64,000 nt of DNA from Zavarzinella formosa DSM 19928 (lineage in GTDB: Bacteria > Planctomycetota > Planctomycetia > Gemmatales > Gemmataceae). Shown one piece after another: positions 38,208 to 47,007 of the stretch (the first letter of the stretch is position 1; each line of letters starts with the position of its first letter). The position numbers were made by a program, and so were the translations under genes. The notes below the pieces were generated by a model. That model worked only from the letters and a program-made list of their open reading frames with translations, did no database searches and was not told the DNA's origin. The DNA lies in contig NZ_JH636442.1 of assembly GCF_000255705.1 (NCBI RefSeq), positions 327,579-391,578 on the forward strand. Reading direction: 5' to 3'.

Positions 38208-38234
38208 GAGCCGGGCTTCAGACGGGCCCGGCTC
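38208..38234 (+). terminator. stem-loop after tkt
   Basis: GAGCCGGGC pairs with GCCCGGCTC around a nine-base loop, 22 bases past the tkt stop. It is followed by TTGCATTTC, a weak T-run, so it is a likely terminator before apt. Confidence 0.65.
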
Positions 38235-38296
38235 TTGCATTTCGATTTGGCGCATCATTCGCGGCTCATCGCCAGCCACCAGAGAAAGCAAAATCC

Positions 38297-38809
38297 ATGT
38301 CCCTCACCGATTTCATTCGCGACATTCCGGACTTTCCCAAGCCGGGGATCATGTTCAAGGACATCACACCCCTGCTGGCCAATCCGGCGGCGTTCCAAGA
38401 CTCGGTGCGGCAACTGGCCGGCCACTATGCCGCGACACCGATTGACGCCATCGCGGCGGCCGAGGCCCGTGGGTTTCTGTTTGCTGCCCCGCTGGCGCTG
38501 GAGATGAAACTGCCGCTGGTGCCGCTCCGCAAACCCGGCAAATTGCCGCATAAAACCGTCTCGGCCAAATACGACTTGGAATATGGAAGCGCCGAGCTTC
38601 AAATGCACGAAGACGGCATCATCAAGGGCCAGCGGGTTCTCCTGCTGGACGATGTGCTGGCCACCGGCGGGACCATGAAAGCCGGTTGCTCCCTCATCGA
38701 GCATGTCGGCGGCATCGTGGTCGGCTGCGCCTTCCTGTTGGAACTCAGTTTCCTCAAGGGGCGCGAACGCCTGACGGGGTACGATGTCTTTAGCTTGGTG
38801 ACTTACTGA
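38297..38809 (+). CDS. apt: adenine phosphoribosyltransferase
   Basis: The 170-residue product is typical of bacterial APRT. It starts SLTDFIRDIPDFPKPGIMFK (the RDIPDFPKPGIxFKD motif), then AAAEARGFLFAAPLALEMKL and PLVPLRKPGKLPHKTVSAKY. The PRPP-binding loop is VLLLDDVLATGGTMKAGC. The tail CAFLLELSFLKGRERLTGYD is also characteristic. It salvages adenine to AMP in the cytoplasm using PRPP. The membrane-protein gene follows after 13 bases, which may place it in the same transcript as hisI. Histidine synthesis also draws on PRPP and ATP, so the grouping with hisI and hisG has a metabolic rationale. Confidence 0.96.
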   Translation: MSLTDFIRDIPDFPKPGIMFKDITPLLANPAAFQDSVRQLAGHYAATPIDAIAAAEARGFLFAAPLALEMKLPLVPLRKPGKLPHKTVSAKYDLEYGSAELQMHEDGIIKGQRVLLLDDVLATGGTMKAGCSLIEHVGGIVVGCAFLLELSFLKGRERLTGYDVFSLVTY

Positions 38810-38822
38810 AGAAAGCCGCCCC

Positions 38823-39401
38823 ATGAGCGCCGACCGACCGGACGATGATAGGGAAGCCGAGGATCGTCCCCGTCGGCGAGATTACGATGACGAGGAAGAG
38901 CCCCGCCGTCGCCGTCGCGCCCACGACCAAGCTGATGACTACGACGACTATGGCGGGGATGTCGCGGCGGCCGCAAAAGCCAAAGTGTTTCCTCCGGCCC
39001 TCATTTTGATTATCTGCGCCATCATGTGCTTGCTGATGTCCGTAGGGCTTATTCCTTTTGGAATTATCCTTGCGATGAATACCCCCAATAATGATGAGAA
39101 AATCCTCGGGTTCGTGTTGGCGGGCGGGAGCGTGTTGTTGATCGCTTATTATGCCGTGATGCTGATCGGGACTGTCCGCATGTTGAAAATGCGGAGTTAT
39201 CCCATGGCCATGACATCGGCCATCATGGCAATCGGCTCGTTCCTGTGCCTGTCTGTGACCTGCGGAGTGTTTGGAGTATGCGGCAGTCTGTTCATGGTGG
39301 CTTTCGGCATCTGGGCGTTGGTGGTGTTGGTCAACCCGGATGTGAGACGGCAGTTTGCGTTGAACACGTATCGGGTGAGTGATGAAGACGCCGGAGTTTG
39401 A
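38823..39401 (+). CDS. unknown membrane protein with one copy of a repeated four-helix module
   Basis: The 192-residue product has a highly charged N-terminus (Asp/Arg/Glu-rich, DDYDDYGGD at about 39-47). It is followed by four hydrophobic segments (LILIICAIMCLLMSVGLIPF, FVLAGGSVLLIAYYAVMLIG, SAIMAIGSFLCLSVTCGVFG, SLFMVAFGIWALVVLV) and a tail [20 protein letters not shown]. The module RMLKMRSYPMAMTSAIMAI...WALVVLVNPDVRRQF recurs twice in the next gene's product. Function is unknown; I do not recognise a named family. It overlaps the next gene by 20 bases and follows apt by 13. Confidence 0.7.
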   Translation: MSADRPDDDREAEDRPRRRDYDDEEEPRRRRRAHDQADDYDDYGGDVAAAAKAKVFPPALILIICAIMCLLMSVGLIPFGIILAMNTPNNDEKILGFVLAGGSVLLIAYYAVMLIGTVRMLKMRSYPMAMTSAIMAIGSFLCLSVTCGVFGVCGSLFMVAFGIWALVVLVNPDVRRQFALNTYRVSDEDAGV

Positions 39402-40311
39402 CTCTCCCAAACAGGCCGGAGGCGTCGAGACCATTGGGTCTCCCAACAACGATTTGGCTATTGTTGCCCGCTCTCGAATCGCTTGGCCGGCGTGGTCGCT
39501 GATCATTTTCTGCACGCTGTTGATGCTGGCGTTGGCTGTTTGGATAGTGTCCCTGACGTGGGATTTGATATTCGCTTTTGATCGCCGGGACTTGGAGGTC
39601 GCGATCAACAACGTGAGCCTTTGTTTGATGATGTTTCTGTATCTCGGCGTGATCCTGTTCGGGGCCGTGCGAATGCGGCAACTCAAACAATATCGCCTGG
39701 CGGTGGCGACCGCGGTCATGGCGGCTTTGCTCCTTCCTGTCGGCGCCGGGGTCTTGGGTGTTTGGGCGCTGGTGGCACTGTTGAAACGGGACGTGCGGAG
39801 TCAATTTCCCCGGCCGAGGCGACCGCAGAGCCCCGATATCCGCGACGACTATGACGATTTCTACGGGGACCGGTCGGCCCACGCTCGCGAGCGGGTGAAA
39901 CTACCCGCAATGTTGATGGCCGCCGGGGCGGGCGTCAACATCTTTGTGTGCCAGTTATTGCTGGTTTGGGGAGTCGACCTGTTAGCCGCCGGCGTGCTGG
40001 GCATTGACACTCCAATGCCGCATTCGGGCACGGCCGAGGGCATGTCGGTGGGAACCACTCTCCTGATTGTGGGGACGGTCGGCATCACCACCATGAGCGT
40101 GATTGTCATCGGAGCCGGCCGGATGCGGCATTTACGAAGTTATCGATGGGTGATGGCAACCGCCATCTTGGGGATCTGTTCGGTTGTTTTGGTGTATCTG
40201 TCGGTGTTGGTGGCGCCATTTGCGATTTGGGCATTGGTGGCGCTGCTGTCCCCGGCGGTGAAAGAAGAGTTTCGACAATCCAAAATTTCGGTGAGTGACA
40301 ATGACGCCTGA
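39382..40311 (+). CDS. unknown membrane protein with two copies of the same four-helix module
   Basis: The 309-residue product starts at the ATG at 39382 inside the previous gene; a GTG at 39379 is possible. It contains two modules like that of its neighbour: residues about 34-143 ([19 protein letters not shown] then [17 protein letters not shown]) and about 170-298 ([19 protein letters not shown] then [17 protein letters not shown]), joined by an Asp-rich linker ([11 protein letters not shown]) that echoes the N-terminus of the neighbour. The three modules together suggest duplication and partial gene fusion. The C-terminus KISVSDNDA overlaps the hisI start. Function is unknown. No signal peptide other than the first membrane helix is visible. 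Confidence 0.7.
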   Translation: MKTPEFDSPKQAGGVETIGSPNNDLAIVARSRIAWPAWSLIIFCTLLMLALAVWIVSLTWDLIFAFDRRDLEVAINNVSLCLMMFLYLGVILFGAVRMRQLKQYRLAVATAVMAALLLPVGAGVLGVWALVALLKRDVRSQFPRPRRPQSPDIRDDYDDFYGDRSAHARERVKLPAMLMAAGAGVNIFVCQLLLVWGVDLLAAGVLGIDTPMPHSGTAEGMSVGTTLLIVGTVGITTMSVIVIGAGRMRHLRSYRWVMATAILGICSVVLVYLSVLVAPFAIWALVALLSPAVKEEFRQSKISVSDNDA

Positions 40312-40675
40312 TTTCGACAAGGGAGGCGGGTTGGTGCCCGCCATTGCCCAGGACGCCGACACCGGCGAAGTCCTGATGATGGCCTGGATGAACCCGGAGG
40401 CCTTCGAGGAAACCGTCCGCACCATGCGGGCCTGCTACTTTTCCCGCAGCCGGAACCGCCTTTGGCGCAAGGGCGAGGAAAGCGGCAACGTGCAAGAAGT
40501 CCGCGAAATCTTTGTGGATTGCGACCTCGACACCGTTCTGTTGAAGGTGAAACAAATCGGCGGGGCCGCCTGCCACGAAGGGTATTCGAGTTGCTTTTTC
40601 CGCAAACTGGAAGACGGCGAGCCCAAGGTGGTCGGTGAACGGATTTTCGACCCGAAAAAAGTATACAATAAGTGA
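40301..40675 (+). CDS. hisI: phosphoribosyl-AMP cyclohydrolase
   Basis: The 124-residue product is a stand-alone HisI cyclohydrolase (not fused to HisE). Motifs are [60 protein letters not shown] (the metal-binding DCDxD), and the zinc-binding [16 protein letters not shown]. The ATG at 40301 overlaps the end of the membrane-protein gene by 11 bases. It hydrolyses phosphoribosyl-AMP to ProFAR-type intermediate in step three of histidine synthesis. The 35-bp perfect inverted repeat separates it from hisG, the enzyme of step one. The separate ATP-pyrophosphohydrolase (HisE) is not in this window. Confidence 0.95.
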   Translation: MTPDFDKGGGLVPAIAQDADTGEVLMMAWMNPEAFEETVRTMRACYFSRSRNRLWRKGEESGNVQEVREIFVDCDLDTVLLKVKQIGGAACHEGYSSCFFRKLEDGEPKVVGERIFDPKKVYNK

Positions 40676-40692
40676 TTCAGTTGTGCATGGCG

Positions 40693-40812
40693 TGGAATGA
40701 CCAATGACCAATGACCAATGACCAAACCCGGCTTGGATATCCGGCGTTCCTTTCAATAGGATCGTCGGCCAGGCAACGTTTGGTCATTGGTCATTGGTCA
40801 TTGGTCATTCCA
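40693..40812. repeat. 35-bp perfect inverted repeat of TGACCAA units between hisI and hisG
   Basis: The left arm (40693-40727) is TGGAATGACCAATGACCAA..., four ATGACCA repeats. The right arm (40778-40812) is its exact complement, with 50 bases between. Perfect identity over 35 bases in a non-coding gap suggests recent spread or strong selection. Heptad TTGGTCA arrays of this form are, to my knowledge, common intergenic elements in several phyla. In this case the hairpin lies between two genes of the same pathway and may affect read-through or transcript stability. Confidence 0.85.
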
Positions 40813-40840
40813 TTCGCGGGTTCTCTCCCGGAGTGGTTTA

Positions 40841-41734
40841 ATGTCCAATGTGTTGAAGCTCGGCATTCCCGCAGGCAGCCTTCAGGAGGCGACTGGCGAA
40901 CTGTTCCGCAAGGCGGGGTATGAGATCACGTTCACCAGCCGGAGCTATTACCCGGTTATTGACGATCGGGAGATCCAATGTACGCTCATTCGCGCGCAGG
41001 AAATGCCCCGGTATGTCGAAAACGGCTCGCTCGATTGCGGCCTCACCGGGTTCGACTGGATTCAGGAAAACAACTCCCAAGTGACGGAGTTGACGGAACT
41101 CGTTTACAGCAAAGTGAGCCGTCGTCCGGTGAAGTGGGTGCTGGCGGTTCCCAACGAATCGAACATCCACACGCCCAAGGATCTGGAAGGCAAGCGGATC
41201 GCCACGGAACTGGTGGAATACACCAAACGCTGGCTCGCCGCCTTGGGGGTAACGGCTAAAGTGGAGTTCAGTTGGGGGGCCACGGAAGTGAAGCCCCCCC
41301 GACTGGCCGATGCCATCGTCGAAGTGACGGAAACAGGAAGTTCCCTGCGGGCTAACAATCTGCGGATTGTTGGGGAGCCGTTGCTCGTCAGCACCACCCG
41401 GTTCATCACCAACGGAACCGCTTATGCCGACCCGTGGAAACGCCGGAAGATGGACGACTTGGTGCTGATGCTCAAGGGAGCCATCGCCGCCGAGGGGAAA
41501 GCCGGGCTGAAGTTGAACGTGAGCCGGGAGGACATGCCCCGCGTTCTGGCCGTCCTGAAGGATCATCCGAAAACATCCCTCAACGCCCCGACCGTGTCGC
41601 CGTTGACCGATCCTGATTGGGTGGCCTTGGAAACGGTCATCGACGAAGACATCGTCCGCCACATCATGCCCAAACTTTACGCCGCCGGGGCACGGGGCAT
41701 CTTTGAATATCCGATCAACAAGATCATCGAGTGA
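40841..41734 (+). CDS. hisG: ATP phosphoribosyltransferase (long form)
   Basis: The 297-residue product has the length of the long HisG form, which carries a C-terminal ACT-like regulatory domain and needs no HisZ. It begins [20 protein letters not shown] at ATG 40841 with CCCGGAG nine bases upstream. Motifs include [32 protein letters not shown], the phosphate loop region [20 protein letters not shown], and the C-terminal [20 protein letters not shown]. The enzyme starts histidine synthesis by coupling ATP to PRPP, and histidine inhibits it in the long form. hisI precedes it, but no other his genes are in the window. Confidence 0.95.
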   Translation: MSNVLKLGIPAGSLQEATGELFRKAGYEITFTSRSYYPVIDDREIQCTLIRAQEMPRYVENGSLDCGLTGFDWIQENNSQVTELTELVYSKVSRRPVKWVLAVPNESNIHTPKDLEGKRIATELVEYTKRWLAALGVTAKVEFSWGATEVKPPRLADAIVEVTETGSSLRANNLRIVGEPLLVSTTRFITNGTAYADPWKRRKMDDLVLMLKGAIAAEGKAGLKLNVSREDMPRVLAVLKDHPKTSLNAPTVSPLTDPDWVALETVIDEDIVRHIMPKLYAAGARGIFEYPINKIIE

Positions 41735-42087
41735 TCCCGTTTCGTCGGGAGGTGTTTGGCCATCTCTTCCGATGGCCTTCCCGTTCGGCGGCCGGGCGTT
41801 TGTTTTTTCGCCAAATTTGATTTCCAAGCGTTTTCCAGTTCTTCCGTTGTCCAATGAAGGATGACGGACCTTCCTCCTGCTTGCAAGAGAACGGCCAATT
41901 CGTGCGGATTTCCGCATCGGCCATTCTCTCAAATCTGTCGTGCCCCTGTCCTGACGATCCGGGACATCCGTTGCGTCATGCAACTTCACGGATCGATCTG
42001 TTTTGGTGAAAAACATTTGGGCCAATAAGAGCTCAATGATGATGCCGTGCGGCCATCGTTGAGAAGTCCCGGTGTTTGAAAGGAAAA
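41735..42087. other. intergenic region between hisG and the desaturase gene
   Basis: No gene was recognised. An imperfect stem-loop at 41886-41929 (arms starting AGAGAACGGCC and ending GGCCATTCTCT, with inner pairing GTGCGG/CCGCAT) is the only clear structure. It could be a terminator without T-run or a regulatory RNA structure upstream of the desaturase. A promoter for the desaturase should lie in the last 100 bases. Confidence 0.35.
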
Positions 42088-43050
42088 ATGTCACCGCTTG
42101 AAAAAACCGAAACTCCTGTCGCCAATCCCGAGGCCGAACTGCCTCCGGTCAACCCGACGACGCTTCGCGCGTCCTTGGGGGTGCGGATTGTCACACTCAT
42201 TGTCATTTTTGTCCCGCTCCTGGGGGTGATCGCCGCTCCGTTTGCTGTTTGGGGGTGGGGGTTTGGGTGGACCGATCTCGGTTTGTTGATCGGAATGTAC
42301 GTCCTCACGGCGCTGGGCATCACCGTCGGTTTCCACCGGCTTTTCGTGCATCGCTCGTTTGAGACTTTTGGCTGGATCAAGTTCATTTGGGCCATTTTGG
42401 GTTCAATGGCCATTCAAGGATCGCTGCAGCAATGGGTCGGCATGCACCGCCGGCATCATCAGCACAGCGACACGCCTCATGATCCTCACTCCCCTTTGCA
42501 TCGGGGGCAGGGAATCATGGGCTTGCTCCGAGGATTCTGGCACGCGCACATGGGCTGGTTCTTCGAGGCCAACCCGCCGGGCATGGATCGCTATGTCAAG
42601 GATCTCAACGCCAGCGTTGCCCCGAGGGTGGCCAGCACACTCTTTCCCGTGTGGGTGGTCCTGAGTTTTCTTGTCCCGGCCATTCTCGGCGGAGTTATCA
42701 CCCTAAGCTGGATCGGCACCCTGACGGGTCTGATCTGGGGAGGATTGGTGCGGTTGTTTCTGGTTCACCACGTGACTTGGAGTGTCAACTCGGCGTGCCA
42801 TTTATGGGGCTTCCGGCCGTTCAAGAGCGACGACATGAGCCGGAACAATGTCTTGTTTGGCATTCTGGCGATGGGAGAGGGCTGGCACAACACTCATCAC
42901 GCCTTCCCGAATTCGGCCCGTCACGGGTTGCGATGGTGGGAGCTTGATGTGAGCTATTGGGTAATCCGCGCTCTCGCCTTTTTCGGCCTCGCCTGGAACC
43001 TCAAACTTCCCTCGAAAGAAGCCCAGGCGAGGGAACGAAGGATGGCTTGA
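42088..43050 (+). CDS. acyl-CoA/fatty acid delta-9-type desaturase
   Basis: The 320-residue membrane enzyme starts at ATG 42088 after AAAGGA, not at the upstream TTG. The three histidine boxes for the di-iron site are GFHRLFVHRS (HRLFVH 83-88), GMHRRHHQHSD (HRRHH 120-124) and GWHNTHHAFP (HNTHH 267-271). The conserved segment FLVHHVTWSVNSACHLWGFR and four hydrophobic helices agree with SCD-type desaturases. It introduces a cis double bond into acyl chains (usually C9), needing a ferredoxin or cytochrome electron donor, and tunes membrane fluidity. The preceding 353-base gap may hold its promoter. The donor protein is not adjacent. Confidence 0.94.
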   Translation: MSPLEKTETPVANPEAELPPVNPTTLRASLGVRIVTLIVIFVPLLGVIAAPFAVWGWGFGWTDLGLLIGMYVLTALGITVGFHRLFVHRSFETFGWIKFIWAILGSMAIQGSLQQWVGMHRRHHQHSDTPHDPHSPLHRGQGIMGLLRGFWHAHMGWFFEANPPGMDRYVKDLNASVAPRVASTLFPVWVVLSFLVPAILGGVITLSWIGTLTGLIWGGLVRLFLVHHVTWSVNSACHLWGFRPFKSDDMSRNNVLFGILAMGEGWHNTHHAFPNSARHGLRWWELDVSYWVIRALAFFGLAWNLKLPSKEAQARERRMA

Positions 43051-43229
43051 GGCTGTTTTTAGAAGGCGGGCCGGATGGACGACTTTATCCGTTGATCCTT
43101 CTGAATCTTTGGACCCATCCCCGCGTTCTTCTCCTTTCAGGCAGTGATTTTTAGCAAGGTCATTCCTCGGTTTTGACCGCAACCCCCTCGAATGATTCGT
43201 TGAAGCAGTGCGCCGCTGCGTCTGCTACT

Positions 43230-43856
43230 TTAAGGAGGGGTGCAAATTCTTCCCTTTCCTATGATTCGACCATGCCTCATTAATGTTATCTCACCAATAA
43301 GTGTGTCAGCCACAGGCTGAACAAAGGCAAGAGTTGCAACGAAATCATGCTCACATCCGAAGATTAAGACACCATGATAAATGATTCTATTCGTGGCGAC
43401 AAAGCTTACAGGATAAGGTGTTTCGGCTTCAAATCTGTTGTTTTGAAATGAGTTTAGAAATGACTCTTCGCCTTTTTTGCGGTATTCCTCTTCTAGTTTA
43501 GGTGAAAACACGAAAGGGAAGATGGAATCAGATATTAACTCAGTCAATATCTGTACTGTTGTCATCGCCACAGGTTCGTCGCAAAATACCACAAATGCTT
43601 CTGTCGCATCATAGTCCTTGGTTGGAAACTCTGTTGCAGTCAAGTCCACTAATCGGTTCGGCAAAGCACCTTGCCCAAGTCGGCCATGACCTAATCGAAA
43701 CGAGAATGGAGGCTTGAGAGCGATATCGAGTTGGCGACGAGGTTCCCGAGGGTGTAGAAGGACGCCCCCGAAGCAATCCCCGACTGTAATTGGCATGAGA
43801 ATGAGTCGTGCCGGAAGTTGGTGTTCAAGAACGTAACATACTGTAAAAATAGCCAC
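43230..43856 (-). CDS. hypothetical protein, uncertain start
   Basis: The open frame runs further upstream (to 44009), but the first 51 residues are basic and low in complexity, so I place the start at the GTG complementing 43856 (208 residues); ATG 43796 is possible. The residues VLEHQLPARLILMPITVGDC, PRRQLDIALKPPFSF, EAFVVFCDEPVAMTTVQILT, ELISDSIFPFVFSPKLEEEY and HGVLIFGCEHDFVATLAFVQ look like an alpha-beta protein rather than a shadow frame. I do not recognise the family. The DNA is more AT-rich and uses codons such as TTA and AAT more than its neighbours, which suggests transfer. No frame on the opposite strand is better. Confidence 0.4.
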   Translation of the reverse strand: MAIFTVCYVLEHQLPARLILMPITVGDCFGGVLLHPREPRRQLDIALKPPFSFRLGHGRLGQGALPNRLVDLTATEFPTKDYDATEAFVVFCDEPVAMTTVQILTELISDSIFPFVFSPKLEEEYRKKGEESFLNSFQNNRFEAETPYPVSFVATNRIIYHGVLIFGCEHDFVATLAFVQPVADTLIGEITLMRHGRIIGKGRICTPP

Positions 43857-44201
43857 GGTTGATCCCGCTTGACAGGGCCGCGCGGAGAGGCATGCCGCTA
43901 CAGGCCAATTCCTAGATTGGCTGGCCGACAGATTGGTCGGACGATTTGATCGTCGGACAGCAGCGAGAAATAAATCATCCGGCTTTGTCAGACGATCAAG
44001 CCCATCCACTGAATCAACTTATGAGGAATATGCCGACGGATGATTTTGAAGGACAACAAAAGCGGTCGAACATCTTGCCACATCATTTCGCCGGACATAC
44101 CGAGGATCGTGCCGAAGAGGCAAAAACTTTTATGCCCAATCGCCGGCCGCCCCGAACTCATTTCCCGGAAAAGCGTCTCCTCATAGATTAAGTGATTCCC
44201 G
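43857..44201. other. intergenic region upstream of rarD
   Basis: I see no gene here. A short palindrome (GACGATTTGATCGTC, 43940-43954) is present. Its composition resembles that of the adjoining hypothetical gene, so the two may have come together. The promoter of rarD is expected near the right end. Confidence 0.3.
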
Positions 44202-45200
44202 ATGCGGCCCGCGTCGGGAACTTTCGCGGGGAGACTGCGGTTGTCCACTGATCAACGTGAACTCCGATCCGGCATGTGGTACGGTTTCGCGGCCTACGGG
44301 GCCTGGGGGTTGGTTCCCCTGTATTTCAAATCCGTCGATTGCCCCGCCCATGAGATCGTTGCCCACCGTGTGCTGTGGTCGTTTGTGGTGCTCTCCGTCA
44401 TCATCACCTTTCTGGGCCGATGGCGGGAATTCATCGCGGTCTTCAAAAACCGGCACGTTCTGATGATGCTCTTTGCCAGCGGCTACCTCGTGGCCGGGAA
44501 CTGGTATGTGTATGTGTACAGCGCCACTTCCGGGCAAATCACCCAAGCCAGTCTTGGGTACTTTCTCTTGCCGCTGGTGAACTCGTTTGTGGGGGTCACT
44601 TTCTTCAAGGAACGACTGCGGGTTCCCCAGATGATCGCCCTCGCCTTCGCGGCCGGCGGCGTGTTGTACATGGCCCTGAGTCTTGGGGTGTTTCCTTGGA
44701 TCGGCATCACGCTGGCCGTCACGTTTTCCATTTACGGCGTGCTGCGAAAACTCGTCCCCGTGGACGGCGTCATCGGCCTGACTGTCGAAACCCTGCTTCT
44801 CGCCCCGACGGCTATCGTCTTGCTGGTTGTTTGGGAACAGAAATACGGTCTTGCCTTCGGGCATCACGGCATCGCCACCGATTTGCTGATCGCCTGCTCC
44901 GGGTTGGTCACCACCATTCCGCTGATTTGCTTCGCCCAGGCGATCCGTCGTGTGCCGTTGGTTACCATCGGGTTTCTGCAATATATTTCGCCGACCCTTC
45001 AGTTGTGCGTGGCGATTCTGGTTTTCAAAGAGGTATTCTCCCCGGATCACCAAGTCAGTTTTGGCCTGATTTGGGTTGGCTTGTTGATCTTCGTCTGGGA
45101 TGCGGTGCGAACCGTATGGATGAAGCAACGGCAGGCAAGGACGATCATCGACAGCGAACCGATGATGACTGAGCGGGAAATGAAAAAGGCCACCGTCTGA
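44202..45200 (+). CDS. rarD: EamA family transporter, RarD type
   Basis: The 332-residue product has ten hydrophobic segments and two EamA units. RarD hallmarks are WYGFAAYGAWGLVPLYFKSV (WGxxPLYxK), EIVAHRVLWSFVVLSVI, NWYVYVYSATSGQITQASLG, YFLLPLVNSFVGVTFFKERL, and the second unit's VTTIPLICFAQAIRRVPLVT, IGFLQYISPTLQLCVAILVF. The start could be 44202 or the ATG at 44274, which would begin directly with the first helix. RarD proteins are linked to chloramphenicol resistance in some reports; substrate is unknown. The stop codon lies within a hairpin used as terminator by the gene on the opposite strand. Confidence 0.9.
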   Translation: MRPASGTFAGRLRLSTDQRELRSGMWYGFAAYGAWGLVPLYFKSVDCPAHEIVAHRVLWSFVVLSVIITFLGRWREFIAVFKNRHVLMMLFASGYLVAGNWYVYVYSATSGQITQASLGYFLLPLVNSFVGVTFFKERLRVPQMIALAFAAGGVLYMALSLGVFPWIGITLAVTFSIYGVLRKLVPVDGVIGLTVETLLLAPTAIVLLVVWEQKYGLAFGHHGIATDLLIACSGLVTTIPLICFAQAIRRVPLVTIGFLQYISPTLQLCVAILVFKEVFSPDHQVSFGLIWVGLLIFVWDAVRTVWMKQRQARTIIDSEPMMTEREMKKATV

Positions 45201-45213
45201 CGACGATGGCCTT
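45186..45213 (-). terminator. terminator of the propeller gene, overlapping the rarD stop
   Basis: Twelve-base arms AAGGCCACCGTC and GACGATGGCCTT (one mismatch) flank a four-base loop. On the minus strand the stem is followed by TTTCATTT; on the plus strand it lies over the rarD stop. It most likely ends the gene that stops at 45235. Confidence 0.75.
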
Positions 45214-45234
45214 CGGATGGTTTCGAGAACCCGG

Positions 45235-47007
45235 TTATTCCTTTTTGGGCTCTTCTTTCTTGGGTTCGGGATCTTTCTTGGCTTCCGGGTCTTTCTTGGC
45301 CTCCGGGTCTTTCTTCGGTTCTGCGTCGCCCTTTTTGGGTTCGGGCATGTCGCCATCCTTCTTGGGAATCTCATTCAGGGCTTTTTCCACATCCCGGTTG
45401 CCGACCAGCCAGCGTTGCGGGACGACGAGATTCCGGTCATGCAGGCAAAGGAGCAGGCCGTTCGGCGCGGCGAGATAGAGGCGGTCGTTCCGCTCGTTGA
45501 CCACCGGCACGTTGAACGCGGAAATGTCAAACGTGGAAAGCGTGGTCCCCCGACGGGCGTCCAGAACCAGCAAGGCCCCGGCGCGGTTTAGGCCGTAGAC
45601 ATAGCGGGAATTGGCCGCGAGAACCTTGGTGACCGACTCGTTCGGCAGTGTGCGGGTCCGGCCGTCCGGGGTGATTTCAGCCCACATCGGTTCGAGGCTG
45701 GATTTCTTCAACCGGATGAGGCCCCAGCGGGAGCCAATCACATAAAGCGAATCATCGACCAGCAGCGGCTTTTGCTCCACGGGGCCGCCCGCCGTGAACT
45801 TGCCGCGAGGAAGCAGGCTTCGGGCCATCGCCTTGTCGGTGAGTTGATTGATGTTCAGGCACACGACGCTGGCGTCGGCCGTGCAGACATACAGGTAATC
45901 TTTGTGGTGGGTCAACGGGGCCGAAATTTCGGCCGGGGAGAAATACTCTGATCGGATCGAATTGCTTCCGATGGAACTTGCGGGCATGGTGATCACACTT
46001 CGGCCGGACGACGTCAGCACCATTTCGGCCTGATCGGGAATGTCTCCCGAGTGATATTGCACGGCGTCATCACGACTGAACAACACCGGAGTGTCGGTGA
46101 CCTTGCCGCTGATGGCGACATCCCACAATCGCTTGATGCGGGTGGAGGCGGTCAACGAGGTTTGTTGGTAAATGTTATTAAGGCTCTTCATGGTCACCAC
46201 GGAGGGAGACCGGTTGCCCTCATAGGACTGGTAGGGGGGCACGAAGTTCTTCAGGCCCGAGACAGAGGGGCTGATGTCGATTGAGTCGGCCGGTGTGAAC
46301 GGAGGCCGAAGTGATTTCAACCCGGCGACCGAGGGAGAACGGTTGGCGGTCGTCGACAATTCAGAGGCCGGTTCATTCGCCAGATTGACGTTTCGCACCG
46401 GATCTGGATAAACGATCTTTTTCCGGGGGGCGTATCCGGGGATGAACCGTTGGTGGGAGTAACAAATAATCCGGCGATTATCGAGCGGGATGTAAACCTT
46501 GTCTTCATCGGCGATGGGGCCGGCTGATGCGGTGGAGGGGAGTTCCTCGGTGTATTTCATTTTGCCATCGGCCGCGTCAAGAACGACCAATTGCTGGCCA
46601 AAGACGGCAAACACTTCGGCAACCGGCTTGAGTCTTCCCTCGATTTCCGCGAGTTTTGAGATCACAGCCACCGGCATGGGGGTGCCCGCGAACTGGTGGG
46701 GTTGGTATTGCCAGATGATGTCGCCGGGTTTGCGGAATGACTTCGGATTTGCGTAGGCTTGGATGGCGAGCAACAGACCGGACCGGAGCTGGACATACGC
46801 CCGGTCGGCGTCGGGCTGCACCACGGAGACGGTGTCCCCTCCGTTGTTCAGCGGAAGATACATCCGCCAGGCAACTGTGAGGTTCAACCGCTCAAGGTCG
46901 CGCGCTTGGGGTTCCAAGGCCCGCACCTTGACCGAGGCGGGGGTTTGCCCCGCAGCCGTTCCGACGATGAGGAAGGCTGTTGTGAGAAGGGCAAGCCGGT
47001 ACCGCAT
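45235..47007 (-). CDS. exported PQQ-like beta-propeller protein with charged repeat tail
   Basis: The 590-residue product begins MRYRLALLTTAFLIVGTAAG (signal, GGGAG upstream). It is a WD40/PQQ-like propeller, with blades such as VFGQQLVVLDAADGKMKYTE, VYIPLDNRRIICYSHQR, YLYVCTADASVVCLNINQLT, DDSLYVIGSRWGLIRLKKS, YVYGLNRAGALLVLDARRGT and RLYLAAPNGLLLCLHDRNL. Two oddities: the middle carries three copies of a motif with SPSV then K-S/N-(L/F) (RSPSVAGLKSL, ISPSVSGLKNF, RSPSVVTMKSL), and the C-terminus is a run of KKDPEA/EPKK repeats (about 550-590). The repeats may form surface loops or binding arms. No enzyme residues are apparent. It is first downstream in a run of four secreted genes on the minus strand; a terminator follows. 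Confidence 0.85.
   Translation of the reverse strand: MRYRLALLTTAFLIVGTAAGQTPASVKVRALEPQARDLERLNLTVAWRMYLPLNNGGDTVSVVQPDADRAYVQLRSGLLLAIQAYANPKSFRKPGDIIWQYQPHQFAGTPMPVAVISKLAEIEGRLKPVAEVFAVFGQQLVVLDAADGKMKYTEELPSTASAGPIADEDKVYIPLDNRRIICYSHQRFIPGYAPRKKIVYPDPVRNVNLANEPASELSTTANRSPSVAGLKSLRPPFTPADSIDISPSVSGLKNFVPPYQSYEGNRSPSVVTMKSLNNIYQQTSLTASTRIKRLWDVAISGKVTDTPVLFSRDDAVQYHSGDIPDQAEMVLTSSGRSVITMPASSIGSNSIRSEYFSPAEISAPLTHHKDYLYVCTADASVVCLNINQLTDKAMARSLLPRGKFTAGGPVEQKPLLVDDSLYVIGSRWGLIRLKKSSLEPMWAEITPDGRTRTLPNESVTKVLAANSRYVYGLNRAGALLVLDARRGTTLSTFDISAFNVPVVNERNDRLYLAAPNGLLLCLHDRNLVVPQRWLVGNRDVEKALNEIPKKDGDMPEPKKGDAEPKKDPEAKKDPEAKKDPEPKKEEPKKE

Noticed and set aside
43946..44191. 81-codon plus-strand frame upstream of rarD
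   Set aside because: There is no ribosome site and the composition is charged and unstructured, so it is not convincing as a gene.
44181..45374. 397-codon minus-strand frame
   Set aside because: It runs through rarD and the repeat tail of the propeller gene, and its Lys/Arg/Pro run comes from reading those repeats in another frame.
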